NCBI GenBank assembly: GCA_963811885.1
Contig: CAWETB010000015.1
Location: 372,001 to 436,000, forward strand
Reading direction: 5' to 3'
Length of the DNA: 64,000 nucleotides
DNA from: Gaiellasilicea sp963811885
GTDB taxonomy: Bacteria; Actinomycetota; Thermoleophilia; Gaiellales; Gaiellaceae
The notes under the pieces are model-generated. The model was not told the origin of the DNA. It did no database searches and saw nothing but the letters and a program-made list of their open reading frames with translations. Each line of letters starts with the position of its first letter. Positions within the stretch are counted from its first letter, which is position 1. The translations under genes were made by a program, and so were the position numbers. Shown piece after piece: positions 7,423-15,861 of this stretch.

Positions 7423-8485
7423 ATGTCGTATCGCAGAAGGCACCGCTGGTTCCGCCGGATGGCGCTCGGGCTCGCGTTCGCATCGGTGATGTTCGCCGGC
7501 CGCGCGTCGGTGGCCGCGGCAAAGATCGATCCTGGCACGGGCGGCTCCCGCTATGTGGCGGCGGGCGGCTGGTCGGGCGAGGTCGACCCCGAGTCGGGCA
7601 TTCCGCTGTCCGCGGGCATCCCGCAGGGCGACGAGCAGTTCATCGACACGAAGGCCGTGCAGGTGGTCCCGTACCTCTCGCACGGGCTGCTGACCCAGGA
7701 AGCAGGCTGACGCCGCCGCCGCGCAGGCGATCCACGACCCGTACCTGACGGACACCTTCGTCCGGCCGGGCGAGTCGCTGGGCGGCCCCGACGGCGACGC
7801 GGTCGCATTCGCCAATGCGCTCCGGTCGCAGCAGCCGACCGTGATCCCGTACCTCTCGCACGGGATCCTGACCGAGACGGATGCGCAGGCTGTGGCCGCG
7901 CGGACGATCCATGACCCGTATCCCGACCTCGGCCCGCGAGACCGGTCTCGACGGTGACACGGTCGCGTTCGCCAACGCGATCCACGATCCGTATCCGAGC
8001 TCGACCCGGGAGACCCGTCTCGACGGTGACACGATCGCGATCGGGAACGCGATCGAGGCTCAGACGCTGGCGGCAGCGGAAGCGCTCCGCACCCCGTACA
8101 ACTCGCCGGGAGTCTTCGGCGAGGCAGTGAAGACGGCCAACGTGGCGGACGTCAAGTTCGTCCCCGGCGTGACTGACTTCCCGGCCACGCCGCAGACGGC
8201 GCCCGACAACCGCGTCGAGCGTGCCCTCAAGCAGGGTCCGCAGGTGATCCCATACCTGAGCCAGGGGATGACCTCCGACGACGTCGTCGGAGTCCGGCCG
8301 GACGACCGCGCGGATCGCTTCGCGCACTCGGACGTCTCACCGCGGCCGCAGATGGCGACCGCACAGCGGCTCGACGATCGACTGGGACAAGGCCCTGATG
8401 GTGGCGTATCGGCGGACTCGTTCTCGTCCTTGGCCTCGGTCTGGCGCTCGGCTACCTTCGCCGACCGCGGCTCGCAGGCCTCTAG
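7423..8485 (+). CDS. Surface repeat protein with PYLS and IHDPY motifs (multiple frameshifts)
   Basis: The protein starts with a basic region and a signal-peptide-like hydrophobic segment (residues ~8-32, ending SVAAA). It then carries degenerate repeats: VVPYLSHGLLT, VIPYLSHGILT, VIPYLSQGMT; AIHDPYL, TIHDPYP, AIHDPYP; and DGDAVAFANAL, DGDTVAFANAI, DGDTIAIGNAI. Frame changes are needed near 7700, 7940 and 8350-8410. After the last one the C terminus reads IDWDKALMV and then GLVLVLGLGLALGYLRRPR, a membrane anchor, with stop at 8483-8485. The layout is signal peptide, repeats, then a C-terminal TM with basic tail, implying a cell-surface protein. The family is not recognised. The several indels in a repetitive gene suggest assembly error. 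It is divergent from the ECF sigma factor. Confidence 0.65.
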
Positions 8486-8507
8486 AGATCACCTGGGGCG
8501 GTGACGC

Positions 8508-8534
8508 GGAGCGGGCTCCTCGGAGCCCGCTTTC
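8508..8534 (+). terminator. Rho-independent terminator after the repeat protein
   Basis: GCGGGCTCC (8511-8519) and GGAGCCCGC (8522-8530) form a perfect 9-bp stem with a 2-nt turn (likely opened to 4) followed by TTT. It sits between the convergent repeat-protein gene and the minus-strand gene ending at 8543 and could serve both. Confidence 0.75.
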
Positions 8535-8542
8535 GCGTGGTC

Positions 8543-8746
8543 CTACGTGCTCTCGGCGTCGCGGGCGTCCAGCCGCTGCTCGAACAGCTCGCGCAATGCC
8601 TCGCCCGTCGTCAGGACCTCTTCGTACCGCGGCCGGCGCGGCGGCAGCTTCACGATGCGGACGTCGTTGTCTCGGTGGCCGTGGCAGCGCGCGTACGCAG
8701 CGGCCTCGTCGAGGGGGGTGAGCCCGGAGCGGCGGCCGAGGCGCAT
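8543..8746 (-). CDS. Hypothetical 67-aa protein
   Basis: A short soluble protein read from ATG 8746. It has a basic N terminus, then TPLDEAAAYARCHGHRDND, a proline/arginine segment (LPPRRPRYEE) and a C-terminal helix. No domain is recognised. A good promoter (8915-8943) and a structured 170-nt leader precede it, and a hairpin terminator follows the stop, so it looks like an independently transcribed gene. Longer start choices up to 8791 exist. Confidence 0.55.
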   Translation of the reverse strand: MRLGRRSGLTPLDEAAAYARCHGHRDNDVRIVKLPPRRPRYEEVLTTGEALRELFEQRLDARDAEST

Positions 8747-8914
8747 GGGGGAGGGATACCAGAGCGTGGCCGTACGGGCAACGCGTGCCAAGACGAAGGG
8801 GCCCCGGAGGGCCCCGCCGCCTGCTTGGTGGACGCGTTCTCAGAGGGGAGAGACAGCGTCCGGGTCCCGTGTCCGCACACGGGAAACGCAAAGGAACTTT
8901 GCGAAGATTGAGAA
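8747..8914 (-). other. Structured leader region without a gene
   Basis: About 170 nt lie between promoter and start codon. It contains a 7-bp hairpin (8798-8804 with 8809-8815) and other GC-rich inverted segments. I do not recognise a known riboswitch. Confidence 0.35.
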
Positions 8915-8943
8915 AGTATACGCCTATCGAACCAGCGCAACAA
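8915..8943 (-). promoter_or_regulatory. Sigma-70 type promoter
   Basis: On the minus strand TTGTTG (8938-8943), a 17-nt spacer, then TATACT (8915-8920). This is a close match to the -35/-10 consensus in an unusually AT-rich patch. It points toward the 67-aa gene ending at 8543. Confidence 0.65.
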
Positions 8944-8954
8944 GAGGCGAATGC

Positions 8955-8980
8955 AAAAACCCCGCCTGAGCGGGGCTTTT
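8955..8980 (-). terminator. Intrinsic terminator of tRNA-Gln
   Basis: CCCCGC (8960-8965), loop CTGA, GCGGGG (8970-8975), flanked by AAAAA and CTTTT. In the minus direction it gives a stem followed by TTTTT, 9 bp after the tRNA-Gln end. It is symmetric enough to act in both directions. Confidence 0.85.
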
Positions 8981-8989
8981 CAGAGCGAG

Positions 8990-9060
8990 CTGCGGGACTA
9001 GGATTCGAACCTAGACTACTCGGTCCAGAGCCGAGCGTCCTACCATTAGACGATCCCGCA
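8990..9060 (-). tRNA. tRNA-Gln (anticodon CTG)
   Basis: The minus strand folds as acceptor TGCGGGA/TCCCGCA, D arm with GTCTAATGGTAGGAC, anticodon stem CTCGG/CCGAG around CTCTGGA (anticodon CTG, codon CAG), T arm GGTTCGAATCC, and discriminator G. CCA is not encoded. TAGAAT at 9075-9080 lies 14 nt upstream and may be the -10 box. An intrinsic terminator follows. Confidence 0.95.
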
Positions 9061-9082
9061 CCGGGACGCGGTCAATTCTAGC

Positions 9083-9253
9083 GCTAAGAAGGGCTCGCCG
9101 AAGCGGACGCTGAGCCGCCCAGCCACGCTACTCGCGCCGATGCGGCGTCCTCAGTCGCGTCGATAGCAGCAGCTATCAACGCTCCCTGCGTCCTTGCCTC
9201 GGCGCGAGCATCGCGTCCGGACGACGAGGCACGCTCCGGCGAGCCCTTCTAGG
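9083..9253. repeat. ~170-bp imperfect palindrome
   Basis: The sequence is symmetric about 9169. Outer arms GAAGGGCTCGCCG (9088-9100) and CGGCGAGCCCTTC (9237-9249) are perfect complements. Inner arms CTCGCGCCGA (9131-9140) match the complement of 9200-9209, and the centre is GATAGC-AGCA-GCTATC (9162-9177). It overlaps the last codons and stop of the HD gene and the upstream region of tRNA-Gln. Possible roles are a bidirectional terminator, a MITE-like mobile hairpin or a structured RNA. Confidence 0.6.
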
Positions 9254-10130
9254 TTTCGAGCCGGTAGATCGGGACGAGCCGCTTCTCGGCGTCGGTGTCG
9301 ATGTGTGCGATCACCTCGACGTACGGCTCCAGGCCGGAGCCACGGAGCTTCGCCTTCAGCAGCCCGTCGACCTGGAAGAGGCCCGACGAGTTGTTCATCA
9401 CGATCTCGATCATCACCGGCCGCGCCTCGCCGTCCTTGATCGAGACGTCGTCGATCGCGGCGGCCGAGAGCGAGTGCATCGAGACGCGGCCCTTCTCGAA
9501 CGGGATCCGGGAGCGGCCCTCGGCCATGTCGAGCGCGTCCGCGACCCGCAGGATCCCGGCCTCGAGCGCGAGCGGCTGGCCGTCGGCGCGGTGGCTCGTG
9601 ATCGCCTGCAGCACCTCCGAGACGATCACGGTCAGGTTCGGCTCGTCGTAGATCCCGTCGAGCAGCTCGCGCATCTTCGGCTCTGAGAGGAAGAGCGAGA
9701 AGTCCTCGTGGCCGTGGCGGTGCACCGACATGCCGACGCAGTGGAAGAGCGCGGACAGCGCCACGATCACCTCCGCGTCGTCCTGCTCGAGCCCGAAGTC
9801 GCGGACGGCGGACGGCTCGATCCCGTGCTTCGTCAGTTGCCGCAGCAGCTTGAGGGCGATGTTGGCCACGATCTGGATGTGCACCCAGGAGTGGTCGTTG
9901 ATCTCCATCCGGACGACCGCGTTCACGTTCGAGACGTGCCACCACGCCTTCACCTGCTTGTCGTCGTTGACCCGCTCCAGCAGCTTCCGGAGCTTGCGGT
10001 TGCCGCGCACCGGCAGGTTGACGCGCATCTTGTCGACCGCCTGCGCCGGCGAGAGGCGCGTCTCGCGGACGGCCTCCTCCGAGACGGGCTCCTCGATCCG
10101 CTCCTCGGTCTCCTTGTCCAGGTCGGTCAT
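9249..10130 (-). CDS. HD-domain phosphohydrolase-like protein
   Basis: The protein has 293 aa. An acidic N-terminal tail is followed by a helical all-alpha core with NDHSWVHIQIVANIALKLL, then LSALFHCVGMSVHRHGHEDF, and later LRVADALDMAEG. The spaced His/Asp pattern resembles metal-binding HD-superfamily phosphodiesterases, although the canonical adjacent H-D pair is replaced by FHCVG. It could be a divergent phosphohydrolase or an inactive relative; the substrate is unknown. The start ATG 10130 overlaps the RDD gene stop by 4 bp. Its stop lies inside the 9083-9253 palindrome. Confidence 0.7.
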   Translation of the reverse strand: MTDLDKETEERIEEPVSEEAVRETRLSPAQAVDKMRVNLPVRGNRKLRKLLERVNDDKQVKAWWHVSNVNAVVRMEINDHSWVHIQIVANIALKLLRQLTKHGIEPSAVRDFGLEQDDAEVIVALSALFHCVGMSVHRHGHEDFSLFLSEPKMRELLDGIYDEPNLTVIVSEVLQAITSHRADGQPLALEAGILRVADALDMAEGRSRIPFEKGRVSMHSLSAAAIDDVSIKDGEARPVMIEIVMNNSSGLFQVDGLLKAKLRGSGLEPYVEVIAHIDTDAEKRLVPIYRLET

Positions 10131-10564
10131 GTCCGCACCACGACGCTGCGGGCGAACTTGTCGTGCAGCGCCTGGTTTCTCCGGTCGCGGAGCGGCCAGA
10201 GGTGGTCGACGATCGCCGGGATCCAGAAGAGCGCGCGCATGGCCGCCGTCGAGAGCCAGCGTCTGAACGCGCGCAGGTAGCCGATCGGCGCTCGGCTCTC
10301 GGCGTCGACGATCTTGATCCCGAGCGCCATCTTTCCGACGGTCTGGCTGCGCGAACCGACCATCCAGGTGTAGTAGATCGCCTCGGGGATCAGGAAGAGG
10401 ACGATGACCAGCAGCGTCTCGCCGTTCTCGACGCGATCGCGCAGCTCGTCCGCGGGCATGCCGGCGGCGACGAGCGCCACCGAGATCGCGACGACGAGCA
10501 CGATCACGTCGACGAGCAGTGCGGCCAGACGGCGTCCCCAGCTCGCCAGTTGCTGCTCGTCCAC
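10127..10564 (-). CDS. RDD family membrane protein
   Basis: The protein has 145 aa. The RDD signature is at the start of TM1 (SWGRRLAALLVDVIVLVVAI). A second TM (~48-70) and the conserved GKMALGIKIVDA strand typical of the family follow. The function of RDD proteins is largely unknown; some act in ion transport. The GTG start has a leaderless-type -10 box (TAACCT, then 6 nt) that overlaps the stop codon of the upstream ABC exporter gene. It is coupled to the HD gene by a 4-bp overlap. Confidence 0.85.
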   Translation of the reverse strand: MDEQQLASWGRRLAALLVDVIVLVVAISVALVAAGMPADELRDRVENGETLLVIVLFLIPEAIYYTWMVGSRSQTVGKMALGIKIVDAESRAPIGYLRAFRRWLSTAAMRALFWIPAIVDHLWPLRDRRNQALHDKFARSVVVRT

Positions 10565-10570
10565 GGTTAC

Positions 10571-10576
10571 AGGTTA
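10571..10576 (-). promoter_or_regulatory. Leaderless-type -10 box for the RDD gene
   Basis: TAACCT on the minus strand, then 6 nt, then GTG at 10564. Its TAA is also the stop codon of the ABC gene ending at 10574. Confidence 0.45.
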
Positions 10577-12382
10577 GGCGACCTCGTCCGCCCAGTCTCC
10601 GTAAAGGCTCATGTAGAGGCCACGGCGGGCGATCAGCTGCTCGTGCGTGCCCTGCTCGACGACGCGCCCATGCTCGAGCACGACGATCAGATCGGCGTCG
10701 CGGATCGTCGAGAGCCGGTGGGCGATCACGAACGCCGTCCGCCCGGCGAGGAGCCGCCGCAGCGCCGTCTCGATCTGGCGCTCGGTGCCGATGTCGACCG
10801 ACGACGTCGCCTCGTCGAGGATCAGGATGCGCGGATCGGCGAGCAGCGCCCGCGCGAACGCGATCAGCTGGCGCTGGCCGAGCGACAGCCGCGTGCCGCG
10901 CTCGCCGAGCTGTGTCTCGTATCCGTCCTCGAGCTCGAGGATGAAGTGGTCGGCGCCGACGGCTTGGGCCGCTGCCTCGATCTCCTCGAGCGGTGCGTCC
11001 GGGCGGCCGAAGGCGATGTTCTCCGCGACGGTGCCGCCGAAGAGAAAGCCCTCCTGGGGGACGATCCCGAGCTGGCGGCGGAGGGAGTGCTGTGTCACCT
11101 CGCGCAGGTCGGTGCCGTCGATCGTGATCCGCCCTTCGGTCGGGTCGTAGAAACGGGCGATCAGCTTCGCGATCGTCGACTTGCCGGCGCCCGTGTGCCC
11201 GACCAGCGCCACGGTCGTCCCGGCGGGCACGTCGAGCTCGAGCCCGTGCAGGACCTCGGGGAACTCCGGGCCGTAGCCGAAGCGGACGTTCTCGAAGTGG
11301 ACGCGGCCGTGGATGCGGCCCAGCGACCCGGCCCCGCCGGGGTCGACGACCTGCGGCTCCTCGTCGAGGACGCCGATGATCTTGTCGAGCGCCGCGATCG
11401 CGGAGAGGAACGTGTTGTAGAGCTGCGACAGCTGCTGGATCGGGTCGAAGAAGTTCGAGAGATAGAGCGCGAAGGCGAAGAGCGTGCCCGCGGTCATCTC
11501 GCCGTGGTAGACGAGCCAGCCGCCGTAGCCGAAGACGATCGCGGTGGCCGCCGTCGCGAGCAGGTCGACGGCGGGGAAGTAGATCGCGTTCAGGACCGTC
11601 GTCTCGTAGTTCGCGGCCCGGTAGCGGTCGTTGACGCCGTGGAACGCCTTCTGCTGCACCGGCTCGCGCGTGAACGACTGGACAACGCGCATCCCAGCGA
11701 TGTCCTCGGCGAGCGTCGCCGTCACGAGGCCGAGGCGCTCGCGGACGCGGCGGTAGGCGCGGTTCGAGCGGCTGCGGAACCACGCCGTGACGAGCGCCAT
11801 CGGGAGCAGCACCGTCAGCGTCGCCAGCGCGAGCTGCCAGTCGAGCAGGAAGAGGACGACGGCCGTGCCGACCAGGAGCAGCGTGTTCTGGATCAGGCTG
11901 GTGACGCCGTCGGTGACGAGCTGGTCGAGCGCCTCGACGTCGTTTGTGATCCGGCTGATCACGACGCCGGCGCGGTTGCGCTCGTAGAAGCCGAGCGAGA
12001 GCCGCTCCAGGTGCGCGAAGAGCTTGTTCCGGAGGTCGGCGAGGACGCGTTCGCCGACCCAGCCGGTCAGGTACGTGTTCGCGGCGGACAGGACCAGCGC
12101 GAGCACCGCGGCGCCGAGGAAGACCGCGATGATCAAGGTCAGCCGGCTGAGGTCGCCTTCCTTGATCCCCTGGTCGATCGCGAGCTTCGCCAGGTACGGC
12201 GGTGCGAGCGCGACGACGGTGTAGGCGAGCAGCGTCGCGAGCGAGAGCGCCGTTCGCCCGCGGTAGGGGAGCGCGAGACGCACGAGCAGACCGAGCCGCC
12301 GGCGCGTGCGCTCCCACGACCAGTCGCGCACCTCACCGCCGCGTTGCTCGCTCAGGTGCGAGCCGGCCTGCCAGATCTTCAC
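10574..12382 (-). CDS. ABC exporter, fused permease-ATPase half-transporter
   Basis: This 602-aa type-I exporter subunit has six TM helices at residues ~30-320. A nucleotide-binding domain follows with Walker A GHTGAGKST, Q-loop PQEGFLF, signature RLSLGQRQL, Walker B ILILDEATSS and H-loop AHRLS. The signature reads LSLGQ rather than LSGGQ, a tolerated variant seen in one half of heterodimeric exporters. It overlaps the second half-transporter gene by 4 bp, so the two probably form a heterodimer like BmrCD/TM287-288. The exported substrate (lipid, drug or peptide) is not evident. Confidence 0.92.
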   Translation of the reverse strand: MKIWQAGSHLSEQRGGEVRDWSWERTRRRLGLLVRLALPYRGRTALSLATLLAYTVVALAPPYLAKLAIDQGIKEGDLSRLTLIIAVFLGAAVLALVLSAANTYLTGWVGERVLADLRNKLFAHLERLSLGFYERNRAGVVISRITNDVEALDQLVTDGVTSLIQNTLLLVGTAVVLFLLDWQLALATLTVLLPMALVTAWFRSRSNRAYRRVRERLGLVTATLAEDIAGMRVVQSFTREPVQQKAFHGVNDRYRAANYETTVLNAIYFPAVDLLATAATAIVFGYGGWLVYHGEMTAGTLFAFALYLSNFFDPIQQLSQLYNTFLSAIAALDKIIGVLDEEPQVVDPGGAGSLGRIHGRVHFENVRFGYGPEFPEVLHGLELDVPAGTTVALVGHTGAGKSTIAKLIARFYDPTEGRITIDGTDLREVTQHSLRRQLGIVPQEGFLFGGTVAENIAFGRPDAPLEEIEAAAQAVGADHFILELEDGYETQLGERGTRLSLGQRQLIAFARALLADPRILILDEATSSVDIGTERQIETALRRLLAGRTAFVIAHRLSTIRDADLIVVLEHGRVVEQGTHEQLIARRGLYMSLYGDWADEVA

Positions 12383-14140
12383 GCGGTCTCCTTCAGCAGG
12401 CCCTGCAGGAGCCCGTGCTCGTGGATCTCGCGGTAGACGGCGCTCGTGGTCAGCAGCTCCGCCTGGGTGCCGCGCGCGGCGATCCGGCCCTGCTCGAGCA
12501 CGACGACCTCGTCGGCGAGCGCGATCGTCGAGAGCCGGTGGGCGATGATGATCGTCGTCCGGCCGCGCATCGCCTCGGCGAGCCCGTCCCGGATCCGCGC
12601 CTCGGTGGTCGCGTCGACGGAGGCGGTGGCGTCGTCGAGGATCAGGATCCGCGGGTCGATCACGAGCGCGCGAGCGATCGCCAGCCGCTGCCGCTGGCCG
12701 CCCGAGAGCGTGATCCCGCGCTCGCCGATGACGGTGTCGTAGCCCTGCGGCAGCTCGAGCACGAACTCGTGTGCCTGCGCGGCGCGGGCCGCCCGCTCGA
12801 CCTGCTCGTCGGTGGCCTCGAGGACGCCGAAGGCGATGTTCTCGCGGACGCTCGCAGAAAAGAGGAACGGATCCTGGGAGATGACGCCGATCTCCCGGCG
12901 CAGCGAGCGGCGGGTGACGTCGCGGATGTCGACGCCGTCGACGAGGACGCGGCCCTCGGTCGCGTCGTAGAAGCGCGGCACGAGCGCGGCGAGCGTCGTC
13001 TTGCCGGAGCCGGTGTGGCCGATCAGCGCCACGGTCCTACCCGGCGCAAGCACGAGGTCGATCTCCTCGAGCACGGGCCGGTCGGCCGCATAGCCGAAGG
13101 TGACGCCGTCGAAGCGGATCTCACCCGGGCCGGGCGGCAGCTCGCCCGCGCCGGGGCGGTCGTCGACACCCTCGGGCTCGTCCATGATCTCGAAGATCCG
13201 CTCGCCGGACGCGGTCGCTCGCTGGCTCTGGCCGACCCACATTCCGAGGCTGCGGAGCGGGACGATCAGCATCGCGAGCAGGAGGTTGAAGACGAAGAAC
13301 TCGGACAGGCCGAGCGAGCCGTTCACGACCATCCGGCCGGCGGCAAGGAGGACGGCGCCCTGCGCAAGCAGCGGCAGGAAGGAGAGCAGCGGGACGTAGA
13401 GCGCGCGCTGCCGGAAGGCGCGGACGGTCTGCTCGAAGACGGCGCCGGAGGCGCGCTCGAACTGGGCCTGGCGGCGATCCTCCTGCGCGAACGCCTTGAC
13501 GACGTGGACGCCGACGATCGACTCCTCCGTCACCGTCGCGACGTCGCCGAGCTTCTGCTGCACCTCGCGCAGAACCGGGTGCGAGACGTGGCTGTAGCGG
13601 TAGGCGATCGGCGACGATCAGCGGCGTGATCGCGAGCGCGATCAGCGCCAGCTTCCACTCGACGATGAAGAGCACGACCATCACCGAGACGACGGTGAGC
13701 GCGTGCTGGAAGAAGAAGATCAGGCCGAAGCCGAGGAAGAAGCGCACCGACTGCAGGTCGACGGTCGCGCGCGACATCAGCTGGCCCGTCTGGTGGCGGT
13801 CGTAGAAGCCGAACGAGAGCCGCAGCAGGTGCGCGTACAGCGCCTCGCGCATGTCCTTCTCGATCCCGAGCGCCTGCCGGCCGGAGATGATCCGGCGGCC
13901 GAGCATCAGCGCCGCCTTGACGACGCCGACGATCGAGATCGCGACGACGAGCCAGGCGAGCACCGTCGTGCCCCGGCCGGCCTCGATCCCGTCGATCGCC
14001 TCGCCGACGAGCAGGACGATCGCGATCGCGGCCGCCTGCGAGAGGACGGCCAGGATCGTCGAGACCAGCAGCGACCAGCGATACGGCCTCAGGAAGCCGA
14101 GCAGGCGCACGAACGTGCGGCGATACGGGACGTCGCTCAC
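12379..14140 (-). CDS. ABC exporter half-transporter, partner of the gene downstream (frameshifted)
   Basis: Residues 1-~175 (YRWSLLVSTILAVLSQAAAI and on to IVEWKLALIALAITPLIVA) are in one frame. From about 13610 a one-base correction leads into YRYSHVSHPVLREVQ. The remaining TM helices follow and then an ATPase domain with GHTGSGKTTL, SQDPFLF, canonical ITLSGGQRQRLAIARAL, ILILDDATAS and AHRLS. Walker B ends in D-D rather than D-E, so the catalytic Glu is replaced by Asp, as in degenerate sites of heterodimers. The corrected length is ~587 aa. GTG 14140 has a TAGATT box 6 nt upstream. The shift is probably an assembly indel. Confidence 0.85.
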
Positions 14141-14146
14141 CGTCGG

Positions 14147-14152
14147 AATCTA
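14147..14152 (-). promoter_or_regulatory. Leaderless-type -10 box for the ABC-RDD-HD operon
   Basis: TAGATT on the minus strand, then 6 nt, then GTG at 14140. No Shine-Dalgarno is visible. Confidence 0.5.
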
Positions 14153-14199
14153 GCTGCGGCTCTTCTTGCCCCGGCTCGGCCCGCGGGTGAGGATGAGCC

Positions 14200-14931
14200 A
14201 TGGAGCACGTGCCGCCGGATGTCTTCGGCGAGGACTATCTGTATTTCTACGAGGAGTGGCTCGACGACGAGCTCTCGGACGCGCAGGCCGAGCTGATCTG
14301 GGACGTGCTGGGGCTGGAGGAGGGCGACGAGGTCCTCGACGTCCCGTGCGGGCACGGACGGATCGCGAACCGGCTGGCGCGGCGTGGCGCGCGTGTGACC
14401 GGCCTCGACGCGGACACGGTCTTCCTCGAGCATGCGCGGGCGGACGCCGACGCCCGCGGCGTCGAGGTCGAGTACGTGCAGGGCGACATGCGTGAGCTGC
14501 CATGGGTCGGGCGCTTCGACGCCGCTGTCAACTGGTTCACCTCGTTCGGCTACTTCGACGACGAGGGAAACCGCTCGTGGCTGGAGACGGTCTTGGGGAC
14601 GTTGAAGGCAGGCGGGCGGCTGGCGATCGACGTCCACAGCCGCGACGTCTTCATGCGCAACCGCATGCCCGCGTCGGTGTACGAGCGCGACGGCAACCTC
14701 GTCGTCGACAGCCACAGTTTCGACGTCGAGACAGGCCGGGAGGCGACGGAGCGCTGGCTCGTTCGCGACGGGCAGGTGCGGAAGACCGGGTACTCGGTGC
14801 GCTTCTACACGTACACGGAGTTGCGCGACCTGCTGCTCGGCGTTGGCTTCTCGTCGGTCGAGGGCGTCGGCCACGACCGTAAGCCGCTGACGCTCGAGAG
14901 CCGGCGCATGATCGTCATCGCGACTCGCTGA
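14200..14931 (+). CDS. Class I SAM-dependent methyltransferase
   Basis: The enzyme has 243 aa. The Rossmann methyltransferase core starts at EGDEVLDVPCGHGRIA (motif I, SAM binding) and continues with VTGLDADTVFLEHA (motif II) and VEYVQGDMRELP (motif III). A strand with AVNWFTSFGYFDDE follows. The N-terminal FYEEWLDDELSDAQAELIW helix is family-typical for small-molecule methyltransferases. The substrate is unknown. The start ATG follows GAGGATGAG. It is convergent with, and overlaps by 17 bp, the uracil-DNA glycosylase gene. Confidence 0.85.
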   Translation: MEHVPPDVFGEDYLYFYEEWLDDELSDAQAELIWDVLGLEEGDEVLDVPCGHGRIANRLARRGARVTGLDADTVFLEHARADADARGVEVEYVQGDMRELPWVGRFDAAVNWFTSFGYFDDEGNRSWLETVLGTLKAGGRLAIDVHSRDVFMRNRMPASVYERDGNLVVDSHSFDVETGREATERWLVRDGQVRKTGYSVRFYTYTELRDLLLGVGFSSVEGVGHDRKPLTLESRRMIVIATR

Positions 14932-15529
14932 TCCGCGCCAGCTCGCGTCGCACGTGCGTCAGGGCCTTGCCGAGCCGCGCGCGGTTGGCCCTGTCGTTGA
15001 GCCACCCGCTCGCTCCGGAGGGATGCGGGAGCGGGATCACGATCGAGTCGCCGCGCGTGAAGCTCTTTCCGATCGCGCCCGTCAGGGTTCCGATTCCGAG
15101 CAGCCGCCTCAGCGCCAGCCCGCCGACCGTCACGATCAGCTCGGGTTGCAGCAGCTCCAGCTCCCAGTCGCGCCAGAAGGCACAGAGATCCTGCTCGCGC
15201 GGCGTCGGCGTCCGGTCTCCACGACCGGACGAAGGGCGGCCCGGATAGCAGCGCGTCACGGACGCGCAGTAGAAGCGCTCGTAGAGCTCGTCGCCCTCGA
15301 GCTCGAGCCAGCGGCGCAGGGTCTGGCCGGCGCGCCCCCGCCACGGCAGCCGCTCCTGCCCTTCGACGATTCCCGGAGCCTGGCCGTACAGGTACGCGCG
15401 CTGGCCGTGGAAGGGCGCGGCCACCGGCCAGGACTCGATCTGGAAGCCCGCTTCCAGGCAGGCTCGGCAGCGGGCGTTGTCGCGCTGGAGGGAGCGGATC
15501 GAGCGGTACGAGCTCTTCCGGACGGTCAC
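14915..15529 (-). CDS. Uracil-DNA glycosylase family protein
   Basis: The protein has 204 aa. It shows the family 4/5 layout: four cysteine-region residues near the N terminus (CRACLEAG), the active-site loop YGQAPGIVEGQERLPWRGRAG, and the C-terminal HPSG loop (PLPHPSGASGWLND). It would remove uracil from DNA as the first step of base excision repair. It has only part of the Cys set of the Fe-S UDGs, so cluster binding is uncertain. The GTG start at 15529 overlaps the VOC gene stop by 4 bp; the small minus-strand operon is methyltransferase-VOC-UDG. Confidence 0.82.
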   Translation of the reverse strand: MTVRKSSYRSIRSLQRDNARCRACLEAGFQIESWPVAAPFHGQRAYLYGQAPGIVEGQERLPWRGRAGQTLRRWLELEGDELYERFYCASVTRCYPGRPSSGRGDRTPTPREQDLCAFWRDWELELLQPELIVTVGGLALRRLLGIGTLTGAIGKSFTRGDSIVIPLPHPSGASGWLNDRANRARLGKALTHVRRELARISESR

Positions 15530-15861
15530 CCTGCGGCGGGCGTGCCGATCCTGAGGCGGTTGCCGTCGGGATCGGTGAGCTCGATCTCGCGCATGCCGTA
15601 GTACGCGAGCTCCGCGGTCTCGCCGAAGTCGGCGGCGATCGCGTCGACGTCGTCGACGTAGATGTAGAGCAGCCCGTCCGGGTGCGCGTCGCCCGTGTGC
15701 TCGGAGAGGAAGATCAGCGCGTCGCCGTTCGAGACCGCGACGAAGAGCGGCAGGTGTGGTTCCGCGCGCGTGCGCCACTCGACCGAGAACCCGAGCCGGG
15801 CGTACCACTCGGCGCTGAGCTCGGCGTCGGCGACCCGGATGAAGGGTGCGACCTTTGTCAT
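15526..15861 (-). CDS. VOC (glyoxalase/bleomycin resistance) superfamily protein
   Basis: The protein has 111 aa with paired beta-alpha-beta-beta-beta modules. The first has VAPFIRVADAELSAEWYARL, and the second ends in EIELTDPDGNRLRIG, the C-terminal strand carrying the metal-ligand Glu position. Members include glyoxalase I, dioxygenases and antibiotic-binding proteins, and the specific role cannot be read from sequence. It overlaps both neighbours by 4 bp, so all three minus-strand genes are translationally coupled. Confidence 0.82.
   Translation of the reverse strand: MTKVAPFIRVADAELSAEWYARLGFSVEWRTRAEPHLPLFVAVSNGDALIFLSEHTGDAHPDGLLYIYVDDVDAIAADFGETAELAYYGMREIELTDPDGNRLRIGTPAAG

Noticed and set aside
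8990..9060. Second attachment-site copy of tRNA-Glu in tRNA-Gln
   Set aside because: The shared GATTCGAACC string is the universal T-loop. The rest of the two tRNAs differs.
10163..12436. A 757-codon plus-strand open frame opposite the RDD and ABC genes
   Set aside because: Its composition (R, D, E, V runs) is typical of an antisense frame of GC-biased codons. The ABC motifs are on the minus strand.
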